A stretch of DNA of 64,000 bases. Origin: Rufibacter roseus. GTDB lineage: Bacteria; Bacteroidota; Bacteroidia; Cytophagales; Hymenobacteraceae. A program made the position numbers and the translations under genes. The notes under the pieces are model-generated. The model worked only from the letters and a program-made list of their open reading frames with translations. It was not told where the DNA came from and did not search any database. Positions 7,597 to 14,692 of this stretch are shown here, piece by piece (within the stretch, counting starts at the first letter, position 1; the number at the start of each line of letters is the position of its first letter). The DNA lies in NCBI RefSeq assembly GCF_001647285.1, contig NZ_LRML01000003.1:452081-516080 (forward strand), in the 5' to 3' direction.

Positions 7597-9534
7597 ATGG
7601 TACACCGTCTGGTTTGTTTTGTAATAGCTTTTGTTGCCGCTGAGTTAGCAGGCGCTCCGGGTATTTGTGCCCAGTCGTTACTGTCAGACAGTGTGCAACT
7701 GACGGAGGTGACCATTGCCGCCCGAAGATATGAGCACTTTTCCGCAGGTACCCGCACCCTACAAGTTGATTCACTACTGCTGCAACGGCAGCCTGGCCTT
7801 ACCCTGGCCGATGTATTACAGCAGCGCACGCCTCTGTACCTGCGCAGCTACGGCAACGGCATGACCGCCACCGTAGCATTCAGAGGAACCGCCTCCAGCC
7901 ATACCGCCGTGCTCTGGAACGGGTTCAACATTGCCTTGCCTACTTTGGGTATGTCAGACTTTGCGCTTCTCCCGCCACAGTTCTCTACCCAAGTAAGTTT
8001 GCAGCACGGCCCCAGTGGCGCCCTGCACGGCAGCGGAGCCGTGGGTGGAGCCGTTATTTTAGAAAACCCTGCTTCCTTTACTTATCGGCAACAAGTGCGG
8101 GTACAGCAGGAGGTTGGTAGCTTTGGCCATCACCGTACTGCCGCCAGCGGGAGCTACTCTAACAGGAGAATTTCCCTCTCCTCTTCGTTCAGCCGAACCA
8201 GTTCAGAAAATGATTTCCGGTTCCAGAACACAGCTGCCTTTGGCAAACCCTGGGAGCGGCAACAAAACGCCGCTTTCCGCCAGACAAGCTTTGCGCAGGA
8301 CATTCATTATAAATTAAGCCCTGACCAGCAGGTGTCGGTGCGGGCTTGGTATGTGAACACGCACCGCCAGATTCAGCCTGCCATGGGCAGTGCCAACTCC
8401 AACGCCCGACAAGAAGACGAGAACCTACGCCTGATGGCTGAATGGGCTGGACGCGTGGCCGGTGGGCGCACCAGCGTTCGGGCAGCTTATTTCACCGACC
8501 GCCTCGACTATCAAGACAACAGCATACTTTCGCTGTCAAAAGTCAATACGCTGCAAAGTCAAGTAGAACACGAGCGGAATCTGCTGCCTCACCTGCTTCT
8601 GCAAGTAGGAACGGAGGGCCAGTTGTTCAGAGCCGATGTAGGCGGATATGGAGGCGAAGTAGAGGAGTACCGCTTCTCTGGCTACGCATGGCTGCGCTAT
8701 GACCCCACCACTAAACTTCAACTAAGCCTAAATCTGCGGCAGGCGCTGGTGAACGGTTATAACCCGCCTATAACCCCAACGTTAGGCGCCAACTACTTGC
8801 TGTTGGAGGAGTCAAAAAGCAGCCTTACCGCAAAAGCAAACATCTCGCGCAGCTATAGAGTGCCTACCTTGAACGACCGTTTCTGGAGCCCCGGCGGAAA
8901 CCCGAACCTACAACCTGAAAACGGCTGGGGCTATGAAGCAAGTTTACTACACCAGTACAAAAACAAGAAAGTAACAGGCACTACAGAAGCAACAGTATAT
9001 GCGCTGCAGGTACACGACTGGATTCAATGGCAGCCTGCCTCCGGAGGTTACTCTGAGCCGGTTAATCTTAGCAAGGTAAAGGGCCATGGAGCTGAAATTG
9101 ACAGTAAATGGCAATGGCAACCAGCTACCCAATGGACTCTACTTGGCGGTTTGGCTTACGCCTACACCATTTCAGAACAGAAACTGCCCAACGCTTGGGG
9201 CGAGCTACAAGAGCGGCAGCTGTTTTATGTACCAAAGCATAAGCTTGCCAGCTGGGTCGACTTCAGGTTCCGAGACTGGTTCTTGACCGCTGACGCCACC
9301 TTCACCGACCTCCGCTTTACCGATAACGACAACAACAATTGGCTACCAGCCTATACCTTGGTTAACACTGGGCTCGGGAAAACGTTTGACCTTCGCCGCG
9401 TTCAGGTGCAAGTTATGGCGCAAGTGCAGAATGCAACGAACACAGTCTATCAGACCATGGCCTACCGTGCCATGCCACCCCGCAATTTCCGGCTTTCATT
9501 GGCGGTGCTGTGGAACAGATTCAAATCTCAATAA
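7597..9534 (+). CDS. btuB: TonB-dependent outer-membrane cobalamin receptor (BtuB-like)
   Basis: Outer-membrane active transporter for vitamin B12, powered by TonB. The 645 residues start with a signal peptide ending near GICAQ, followed by a TonB-box-like LTEVTIAARR, a plug domain (LTLADVLQQRTPLYLRSYG, VAFRGTASSHTAVLWNGF, GPSGALHGSGAVGGAVIL) and a 22-strand-type barrel ending in an aromatic-rich C-terminus. It lacks the N-terminal carboxypeptidase-like domain of SusC proteins. The B12 specificity comes from the riboswitch directly upstream and the BtuG-like gene 36 bases downstream. Length fits BtuB (about 600). Confidence 0.9.
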   Translation: MVHRLVCFVIAFVAAELAGAPGICAQSLLSDSVQLTEVTIAARRYEHFSAGTRTLQVDSLLLQRQPGLTLADVLQQRTPLYLRSYGNGMTATVAFRGTASSHTAVLWNGFNIALPTLGMSDFALLPPQFSTQVSLQHGPSGALHGSGAVGGAVILENPASFTYRQQVRVQQEVGSFGHHRTAASGSYSNRRISLSSSFSRTSSENDFRFQNTAAFGKPWERQQNAAFRQTSFAQDIHYKLSPDQQVSVRAWYVNTHRQIQPAMGSANSNARQEDENLRLMAEWAGRVAGGRTSVRAAYFTDRLDYQDNSILSLSKVNTLQSQVEHERNLLPHLLLQVGTEGQLFRADVGGYGGEVEEYRFSGYAWLRYDPTTKLQLSLNLRQALVNGYNPPITPTLGANYLLLEESKSSLTAKANISRSYRVPTLNDRFWSPGGNPNLQPENGWGYEASLLHQYKNKKVTGTTEATVYALQVHDWIQWQPASGGYSEPVNLSKVKGHGAEIDSKWQWQPATQWTLLGGLAYAYTISEQKLPNAWGELQERQLFYVPKHKLASWVDFRFRDWFLTADATFTDLRFTDNDNNNWLPAYTLVNTGLGKTFDLRRVQVQVMAQVQNATNTVYQTMAYRAMPPRNFRLSLAVLWNRFKSQ

Positions 9535-9570
9535 CAACCATAATACATTTTACATTTTTTTATTCAGTCT

Positions 9571-10605
9571 ATGAAAACCACCCGTTTTAACCGCTATTTG
9601 CTGTACACCTTAGCCAGTGGCTCCCTTCTGTTCACCTCATGTAGTTCAGATGATGACAGTGGCCCTAAAGGAGCATATGAGCATGGCGTTTTTATTACCA
9701 ACGAAGGTAGCTTTGGCACCCCTAATGGTGAAGTGAGCTACTATGACCCGAACACCAAAACGCTTGTACCTGAGCTATTCAAAGAAGTAAATGATCGCCC
9801 CTTAGGCGACGTGGTGCAGTCTATGACTATTGCCAATGACAAAGCTTACCTGGTAGCCAACAACAGCAACAAAGTGGAAGTAGTAAATGCCTACACTTTC
9901 GAAGAACTGGGTGTGATTGAAGACCTGCTTCTGCCCCGCTACATGGTAGCGTTGAACAGCCAAAAGGGCTATATTACCGAATGGGTAGATTATGGCGTTA
10001 ACGGAAGAGTAGCCGTTGTGGACCTTAACTCAAACACGGTTCTTAAAACTATCGAGGTAGGTCAATTGCCAGAGCAACTGGTGCTGGTGAACAATAAATT
10101 GTACGTGGCAAACAGCAGCGGCAACACATTATCAGTTATTAACACAGCCACTGACCAGGTAGAAAGTACCATTGATGTTGGAGATAACCCTAACCAACTG
10201 GTGGTAGATGCCAGCAACAATATTTGGGTGCTGCGCGGTGGCTACGGCACTAGCGGCGCATTAATCAAAATCAATCCCGCCAACCAAAACCAAACTGTTT
10301 TTGCTTTACCAGGTTCTACTCAAGCGCCAGGCTTATTGGCTATTAATGGTGCCAGAAACCAAGTATATTATAGCTTTAACAAATCAGTGTACAGAGTTTC
10401 TACCACCGCAACCACTTTACCCACTGCACCTCTCTTCAACCGCACCGAATTATATGGTTTAGGAGTATCACCGCAGGAAGATTTAATTTATGCGGGAGTA
10501 GGCCCTTATGCCTCTAACGGCAGAGTAGTACGTTTCAAAACATCAGGTGAACGTATTGATTCCTTCCAGGTACGGATACTGCCAAACGGCTTCACGTTCA
10601 GATAA
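9571..10605 (+). CDS. btuG: BtuG-like YncE/DUF5074 beta-propeller surface lipoprotein
   Basis: A 344-residue lipoprotein (Cys24 in FTSCSS) followed by an Asp-rich, Gly-poor spacer that suits surface export, then repeated propeller blades of the type ETVEV...AYVAN (for example KAYLVANNSNKVEVVNAYTF and KLYVANSSGNTLSVINTATD). Bacteroides BtuG proteins have this fold, bind B12 very tightly and cap BtuB. The gene follows btuB after 36 bases and shares its riboswitch leader, so a cobalamin-capture role is a good inference. It could instead bind another corrinoid or cofactor complex. It ends before a long terminator. Confidence 0.8.
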   Translation: MKTTRFNRYLLYTLASGSLLFTSCSSDDDSGPKGAYEHGVFITNEGSFGTPNGEVSYYDPNTKTLVPELFKEVNDRPLGDVVQSMTIANDKAYLVANNSNKVEVVNAYTFEELGVIEDLLLPRYMVALNSQKGYITEWVDYGVNGRVAVVDLNSNTVLKTIEVGQLPEQLVLVNNKLYVANSSGNTLSVINTATDQVESTIDVGDNPNQLVVDASNNIWVLRGGYGTSGALIKINPANQNQTVFALPGSTQAPGLLAINGARNQVYYSFNKSVYRVSTTATTLPTAPLFNRTELYGLGVSPQEDLIYAGVGPYASNGRVVRFKTSGERIDSFQVRILPNGFTFR

Positions 10606-10646
10606 GCTGTTTTTGCCCTAGTTTTATAAGAACAGCCCTAAAACAG
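10606..10646. repeat. Nested palindromic element merged with the following terminator
   Basis: GCTGTTTTTGCCCTAGTTTT followed by AAGAACAGCCCTAAAACAG. Its right half also forms the left arm of the perfect hairpin at 10629-10692. Confidence 0.7.
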
Positions 10647-10692
10647 AAGAGGCCGCCCCTGTGGGCGGCCTCTTCTGTTTTAGGGCTGTTCT
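10629..10692. terminator. Bidirectional terminator, 30-bp perfect stem
   Basis: Arms 10629-10658 and 10663-10692 are exact reverse complements with a 4-base loop. It separates the convergent BtuG-like gene and the lipoprotein gene at 10696-11013, nearly touching the latter's stop codon. Confidence 0.85.
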
Positions 10693-10695
10693 ACT

Positions 10696-11013
10696 TTAAT
10701 TCGTTGTTTTTTGGGGAACATTGGCGGCTCCACCTACGCCTGAACCCGCTCCTTCGCGGGCTTTTTTCTCCTGCCGGTCATAGATGTTTTCATAGGTAGA
10801 GTCATCAGACGGGTCGGCAGGCTGTTGCTGCATTTTGTCGTCGTTTCCGGTGGCGTTATGGTCAGTAGGGTCTTTGCTCTTGAACTCGCCCTCTTCTACA
10901 TTCACGGCGCCTGCTTCTTCGCCTTTGCTGCAAGAGGAGGCACCCACTGCTAAGGCACCGCCCACCATCAGCGCGAAAGAAAGACGTTTAAAAGAAATAA
11001 ATAGCTTTTCCAT
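10696..11013 (-). CDS. Small low-complexity lipoprotein, unknown
   Basis: A 105-residue lipoprotein (Cys28 in GASSCSK). The mature part is acidic and polar (VEEGEFKSKDPTDHNATGND, DPSDDSTYENIYDRQEKKA), ending in a Gly/Ala-rich tail, and is probably disordered. I use the ATG at 11011-11013 because it directly opens the signal peptide; a longer frame upstream adds 17 residues not resembling a signal sequence. I do not recognise the family. It is leftward and isolated, sharing the long terminator with the B12 locus. Confidence 0.6.
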   Translation of the reverse strand: MEKLFISFKRLSFALMVGGALAVGASSCSKGEEAGAVNVEEGEFKSKDPTDHNATGNDDKMQQQPADPSDDSTYENIYDRQEKKAREGAGSGVGGAANVPQKTTN

Positions 11014-11209
11014 AGTTCTAGTTCGGTATTGGTTACTGGCGCAACAGGCTAGCCTGCTGCGCATAGCCTTAGTACGCGGGTAAAGGGCTAATAGTTAAGT
11101 CAACAGCCGCAGTTCTCCTTTTCAAATATTACGGTAGCACTATACGCAGAAGATTGCCCCTTCCCTAACCCACTGTTACCAGACACGTAAAGAGTAGTAC
11201 TCTGGCCTA

Positions 11210-11370
11210 GAGTTTGTTTAAATTTTGGTTTTGCAGGCGAAAATTGGGAGCGGAAGGTTCTGGCGAAGCGTTTTTGGAGCAGCATAGCAACGCTATGGTG
11301 CGAGAAAAAGGCGAAGGCAGGTTCTTTCGATGCCAGTTTGCAGCGCAAAATACAAGTTTAAATAAGATCT
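11210..11370 (+). mobile_element. MITE-like element, copy 1 (degenerate)
   Basis: About 160 bp beginning GAGTTTGTTTAAATTTTGG and sharing internal blocks with copy 2 read on the other strand: GCATAGCA(A/G)CGCT, GCGAAGGCAGGTTCTT and AGTTTGCAGC/CGTTTGCAGC. Its right end is decayed and no target duplication is visible. It has no coding capacity. It lies directly upstream of the gene at 11426. Confidence 0.7.
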
Positions 11371-11425
11371 GAACCGGACCAAATACCAGTACATGTTTTA
11401 CATACTAAGATAAGGAGACCAAACT

Positions 11426-11986
11426 ATGACAAAGGGAAAAGGCGACAATAGCCCAAAACAACATAGAGCCGAGCAAGACAGAAGCTGGCAAGATATACAA
11501 GACCAAAACGACCACCTGAACAACAGCAACAGGCACAACAACAATCCTCCGTACGATGGGTCACCGGAAACCAAATCAAGCCCGAACACCTCAGGTAGCG
11601 GGCAGCAGAAGTCGCAAAACGACAACAGCATGAGCACTGGTGCTGGCGTGAGCGGAAGACCGAACAATATCCACAACCACAACCCAGAAAAAGGCACTAA
11701 CGCGCCTAATTTCACTGAGGGACCAGTACCCGGCGGCGCTGACAATACCCGCGGTGAAAATGTACCAAGATCCGAAGGTCACGGCGGCGGTGCCAAAAGA
11801 GCCATGCCGAACGATGGCCCTGACAGCCCACAAGGTTCAAACGCCAACTTAACCACCGCCACCCGTGGTGCTGACGGTTCTGACAAAGAAACCCGTAACA
11901 ACCAATTCAACGCCAGCACCCAGAAAGCCCACAAAGGCGATGCTAGCTTGGCAGATGAACTGAAAGAAGCGAAAAAGAAGCAATAG
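11426..11986 (+). CDS. Disordered hydrophilic Asn/Gly-rich protein, unknown
   Basis: A 186-residue protein without signal peptide or membrane segment, very rich in Asn, Gly, Ser, Asp, Lys and His and almost free of bulky hydrophobics. It ends in a charged helix-like DASLADELKEAKKKQ. A good ribosome-binding stretch (AAGGAGACC) precedes the ATG. The composition resembles hydrophilin or stress-protectant proteins and the small protein at 1984-2247, but I recognise no family. It is flanked by two inverted MITE-like copies at 11210-11370 and 12087-12251. Coding is supported by sustained composition and the RBS. Confidence 0.6.
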   Translation: MTKGKGDNSPKQHRAEQDRSWQDIQDQNDHLNNSNRHNNNPPYDGSPETKSSPNTSGSGQQKSQNDNSMSTGAGVSGRPNNIHNHNPEKGTNAPNFTEGPVPGGADNTRGENVPRSEGHGGGAKRAMPNDGPDSPQGSNANLTTATRGADGSDKETRNNQFNASTQKAHKGDASLADELKEAKKKQ

Positions 11987-12015
11987 GTTCTTTTTTGTAG
12001 TTATCCAGAAGACGA

Positions 12016-12055
12016 GCATTTTGGGCTTGTTTTCTTAAAAAGGCCCGAGAAACAG
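12016..12055. repeat. Nested palindromic element fused to a terminator
   Basis: TTTTGGGCTTGTTTTCTTAA then AAAGGCCCGAGAAACAG; the right arm doubles as the terminator's left arm. Confidence 0.5.
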
Positions 12056-12068
12056 ACTCGGGCCTTTT
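12038..12068 (+). terminator. Rho-independent terminator after the 11426 gene
   Basis: AAAAGGCCCGAG and CTCGGGCCTTTT form a 12-bp stem with a 7-base loop, followed by further T-rich sequence. Confidence 0.8.
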
Positions 12069-12086
12069 GCTTTTTATTCTTTCTTT

Positions 12087-12251
12087 AGAGCCTGTTAAAT
12101 TTTGGCTTTCATGCTGCAAACGGCCATAGCAAGAACCTGCCTTCGCACTTTTATCGCCTTCGAAGCGCTGCTATGAGACTCAAAAACTGTTTTGGCAGAA
12201 CCCTACTCTTGCCATTTTCGCTTATGAAACCAAAACTTAAACAGGCTCTTA
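12087..12251 (-). mobile_element. MITE-like element, copy 2, with terminal inverted repeats
   Basis: Ends GAGCCTGTTAAATTTTGGC and CCAAAACTTAAACAGGCTC are inverted repeats of about 25 bases, bounded by TTA at 12085-12087 and 12249-12251, which looks like a 3-bp TNA target duplication. No transposase is encoded. It is oriented opposite to copy 1. TNA duplications are known from part of the IS5 family; that link is inferred. Confidence 0.75.
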
Positions 12252-12302
12252 GGCAAGAAAGTAGCTTTACCGTATCTTCGCACCTCCAGAAATGTTACGC
12301 TT

Positions 12303-12926
12303 ATGCAGGAACAACAAAATGTGATCACCCCAGAGGTAGTGGCCCAAGGCCTTACCTATGACGGCTACCAGGCATTGGTGCGCGAGGCAGTAGCCCAAGG
12401 CAAAACCACTGGTCTGGAACAGTCTGATTTTCTGGCTCAGGTCACCAAAGATAATTTAGAGATAATGCAGCGCACCTACCAAACGCCGCTGCAGCAAGAC
12501 CTGGTAGATTTGGTGCAAACAGTGACGCGCCCGCAGCTATGGCTGGTGCTAACTGAGGGCTGGTGTGGTGATGCCGCAGTGCATGTACCCGTTTTGGCCG
12601 CCATTGCCGAGCAATCTCCGAACATTGAGCTGCGTACCATACTGCGTTCAGAACAGCCTGCCGTTATGGAGGCGTACCTGACCAACGGGGGCAAGAGCAT
12701 TCCTAAACTCATTGCGTTGAACGCTGAAACGCTGCAGCCACTGGGCTCTTGGGGGCCCAGGCCGCAGGTGCTGCAAGAGTATGTGCTAGAGCTGAAGCAG
12801 CAGAATTTACCCCTGCCTGAGTTCATCAAAAAAGCCTTGGGACACTCAGAAGAAAACAACGGACAGGCACTGCAAGAAGAGTTTCTGCACTTATTACCTC
12901 ACTGGATTAGAGGCTGCATGGCGTAA
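12303..12926 (+). CDS. Thioredoxin-fold protein with WCGD motif
   Basis: A 207-residue cytosolic protein of the Bacteroidota thioredoxin-family type marked by LTEGWCGDAAVHVPVLAAIA near residue 85. The usual second cysteine of CxxC is replaced (C-G-D-A), so a classic dithiol exchange is unlikely. Downstream, SIPKLIALNAETLQPLG holds the cis-Pro loop and strand of the fold. A TATCTTCG box at 12273-12280 could be the promoter. One base separates its stop from the next gene, so the pair forms an operon. The redox or metal role is unknown; it opens the metal-related region. Confidence 0.8.
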   Translation: MQEQQNVITPEVVAQGLTYDGYQALVREAVAQGKTTGLEQSDFLAQVTKDNLEIMQRTYQTPLQQDLVDLVQTVTRPQLWLVLTEGWCGDAAVHVPVLAAIAEQSPNIELRTILRSEQPAVMEAYLTNGGKSIPKLIALNAETLQPLGSWGPRPQVLQEYVLELKQQNLPLPEFIKKALGHSEENNGQALQEEFLHLLPHWIRGCMA

Positions 12927-12927
12927 C

Positions 12928-13218
12928 ATGGCAAAAACAGTAAAACGCCACCCCTTCCAGCGCGATTGGCGCCGCGACTTGATTATAGCTGGTTTGGTTA
13001 GCCTGGTGCTCGCCATGACGCTGCTGCTCTACACCTTCGGCCTGACCAGTGATTTTCTGCTACGGCTGCTCAATGCTTTCCTGATAATCTTTATCATGAT
13101 TTCCGGCACCGTTTTTCTGATTATTCCGTCGGTGAATTGGGCGTTCGGGCGGTTCTCTAAACAGAAGGCACCAGCCAAGCCAGCGCCTAAAAGAAATTTG
13201 CCTAAGAAACGCCCTTAA
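12928..13218 (+). CDS. Small two-helix membrane protein (DUF2798-like)
   Basis: A 96-residue protein with two hydrophobic helices (about residues 18-37 and 44-67) and a basic, Pro/Lys-rich C-terminal tail. The layout, including LLNAFLIIFIMISGTVFLII, resembles DUF2798 proteins, but the match is weak. It follows the thioredoxin-like gene after one base and is surely co-transcribed. Function unknown. Confidence 0.65.
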   Translation: MAKTVKRHPFQRDWRRDLIIAGLVSLVLAMTLLLYTFGLTSDFLLRLLNAFLIIFIMISGTVFLIIPSVNWAFGRFSKQKAPAKPAPKRNLPKKRP

Positions 13219-13355
13219 ACTAATTCTGACAGGGCCACGTTTAAACAATGTAGCTACACGTTTTTTGCCGTCTACTTGCAAGCCTCCAATATTCTGTATT
13301 CATTTGCCAGAGGTCTTATCAAGCCAGTATTTTCCAGAATTTAGATTCGCCTCTT

Positions 13356-13922
13356 ATGGAACAACACCTGCACATTAAAAATATGGTTTGCCCCCGCTGC
13401 ATTGCCACGGTTACTGAGGTCTTATCGCAACAGGGGCTAGAGGTAAAAGAGGTAAAGCTGGGCGAGGCACATGTACAAGGACAATCCATAGACGCCGAGC
13501 AGCTAAACAACGCCTTACAGGCACATGGTTTTGAGTTGCTGAAAGACAAAGACGAGCAACTAACCGACCAGATAAAGACTGCCCTTCTGGAGTACCAGCA
13601 CCACCTGGAGGAAGAATACCAACCCATCACCACCTCGGTGTATCTTTCTGAGAAGTTACATGGCTCTTACCAGCACCTGAGCAAAGTGTTCTCGCAGCAC
13701 ACCGGCACCACCATAGAGAAATACCTGATTCGGCTGAAGATTGAGCGCGTGAAGGAACTGCTCTCTTATGGTGAACTTACCCTCAGCGAAATTGCGCACA
13801 AGCTCCAGTACAGCAGCGTACAACACCTTTCAAACCAGTTCAAGAAAGTGACCGGCGTTTCGGTAACCGACTTCAAAAAAGACCCACACGTAGAACGTCA
13901 GCCGCTGGACAACCTCACTTAG
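13356..13922 (+). CDS. HMA domain-AraC fusion transcriptional regulator (probable metal sensor)
   Basis: A 188-residue DNA-binding protein. Residues 1-65 look like a heavy-metal-associated domain: strand, then NMVCPRC with Cys12 and Cys15, helix, strands. Residues about 85-175 form an AraC-type double helix-turn-helix (YQHLSKVFSQHTGTTIEKYL, LTLSEIAHKLQYSSVQHLSN, FKKVTGVSVTDFKK). It lacks the sugar-binding domain of classic AraC proteins. It sits just upstream of copper-storage, CDF and Cu-ATPase genes, so sensing Cu(I) or a similar thiophilic metal to control them is a reasonable inference. Such fusions occur in other Bacteroidota, but their ligands are, to my knowledge, poorly studied. Confidence 0.85.
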   Translation: MEQHLHIKNMVCPRCIATVTEVLSQQGLEVKEVKLGEAHVQGQSIDAEQLNNALQAHGFELLKDKDEQLTDQIKTALLEYQHHLEEEYQPITTSVYLSEKLHGSYQHLSKVFSQHTGTTIEKYLIRLKIERVKELLSYGELTLSEIAHKLQYSSVQHLSNQFKKVTGVSVTDFKKDPHVERQPLDNLT

Positions 13923-14017
13923 CCGCGAATTTTATACATCTGAACACATAATTTTATAACAACAGCAGAAGGAGCAGCCCGTAAAAACAATGGTATCTTA
14001 CCCCTGTTGGTTCTTTT

Positions 14018-14034
14018 CTTTGCTACAAGCAAAG
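14018..14034. promoter_or_regulatory. Inverted repeat upstream of the first Csp gene, possible operator
   Basis: CTTTGC and GCAAAG separated by five bases, within TTTCTTTGC...CAAAGTAA. A related TTTCTTTGC..GAAAGTAA occurs at 14619-14635 before the CDF gene. The shared motif could be a regulator site; this is inference. Confidence 0.35.
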
Positions 14035-14096
14035 TAAATAGCGAGCAGCGAAGTAGGGTGTGAACACAAATTATGTTTCACTTTAAACCATTACTT

Positions 14097-14432
14097 ATGC
14101 ACAATTCACAAAATAACCGAGCTGTCATTGACGCCCTTATTAATTGTTACTTATCCTGCGAACATTGCGCCTCTGCCTGTTTAGAGGAAGACAATGTAAA
14201 AATGATGGCCGCCTGCATTAAGCTTGACCGCGACTGCGCCGATATCTGTAAACTTACCGCCACCTTTTTAGCCAGAGGCTCTGAGCATGGAAAGCACCTG
14301 CTGCAAGAATGCATTGAACTTTGCCAAAAGTGCGGTGACGAATGTGCCAAACATGAGGCAGATCACTGCAAGCAGTGCGCCGAAGCCTGCTACCGTTGCG
14401 TAGAAGCTTGCCGCTCATTAGCAACTGCTTAA
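14097..14432 (+). CDS. csp: Cytosolic four-helix-bundle copper-storage protein (Csp/DUF326), copy A
   Basis: A 111-residue protein with 16 cysteines, mostly in CxxC and CxxxC spacing along helices (CYLSCEHCASAC, CIELCQKCGDEC, HCKQCAEACYRCVEAC). This is the signature of Csp proteins, which pack many Cu(I) ions inside a four-helix bundle. There is no signal peptide, pointing to the cytosolic Csp3 type. I prefer the ATG at 14097 (MHNSQN) because the earlier ATG at 14073 adds eight residues outside the fold. A paralogue lies at 15740-16120, the CDF exporter between them. Confidence 0.88.
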   Translation: MHNSQNNRAVIDALINCYLSCEHCASACLEEDNVKMMAACIKLDRDCADICKLTATFLARGSEHGKHLLQECIELCQKCGDECAKHEADHCKQCAEACYRCVEACRSLATA

Positions 14433-14445
14433 TATTATATATTCT

Positions 14446-14491
14446 ATAAAAGGGAAGGCAGCCGGTTCACACCGGCTGCCTTCCCTTTTAT
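14446..14491. terminator. Terminator after copy A, 21-bp perfect stem
   Basis: Arms 14446-14466 and 14471-14491 are exact reverse complements around TCAC, with A-rich and T-rich outer ends. Confidence 0.85.
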
Positions 14492-14618
14492 GTGCTGCTT
14501 CTGAAAAAAGAGGGCTAAAACAGACTTTACTTAAAGCTCTCTATGACTTACATTACAATTTCAGCAAACTTTATACAAATCTTACTTTAAGGTATAAATT
14601 GCTACCCGTCACAAAAGC

Positions 14619-14635
14619 TTTCTTTGCGAAAGTAA
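14619..14635. promoter_or_regulatory. TTTCTTTGC/GAAAGTAA motif before the CDF gene
   Basis: Same two half-motifs as at 14015-14037 but with the six-base spacer missing. It is a possible shared regulatory site, or could be chance. Confidence 0.3.
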
Positions 14636-14692
14636 CCCAAACTCAGTCTCAGTTTCGCGTACAAAAAGGAAGTTGTTCATTAAAGTTCTTTT

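Noticed and set aside
11100..11348. An 82-codon leftward frame across the MITE-like copy 1
   Set aside because: Most of it is repeat sequence that also appears, out of frame, in copy 2, and it has no domain.
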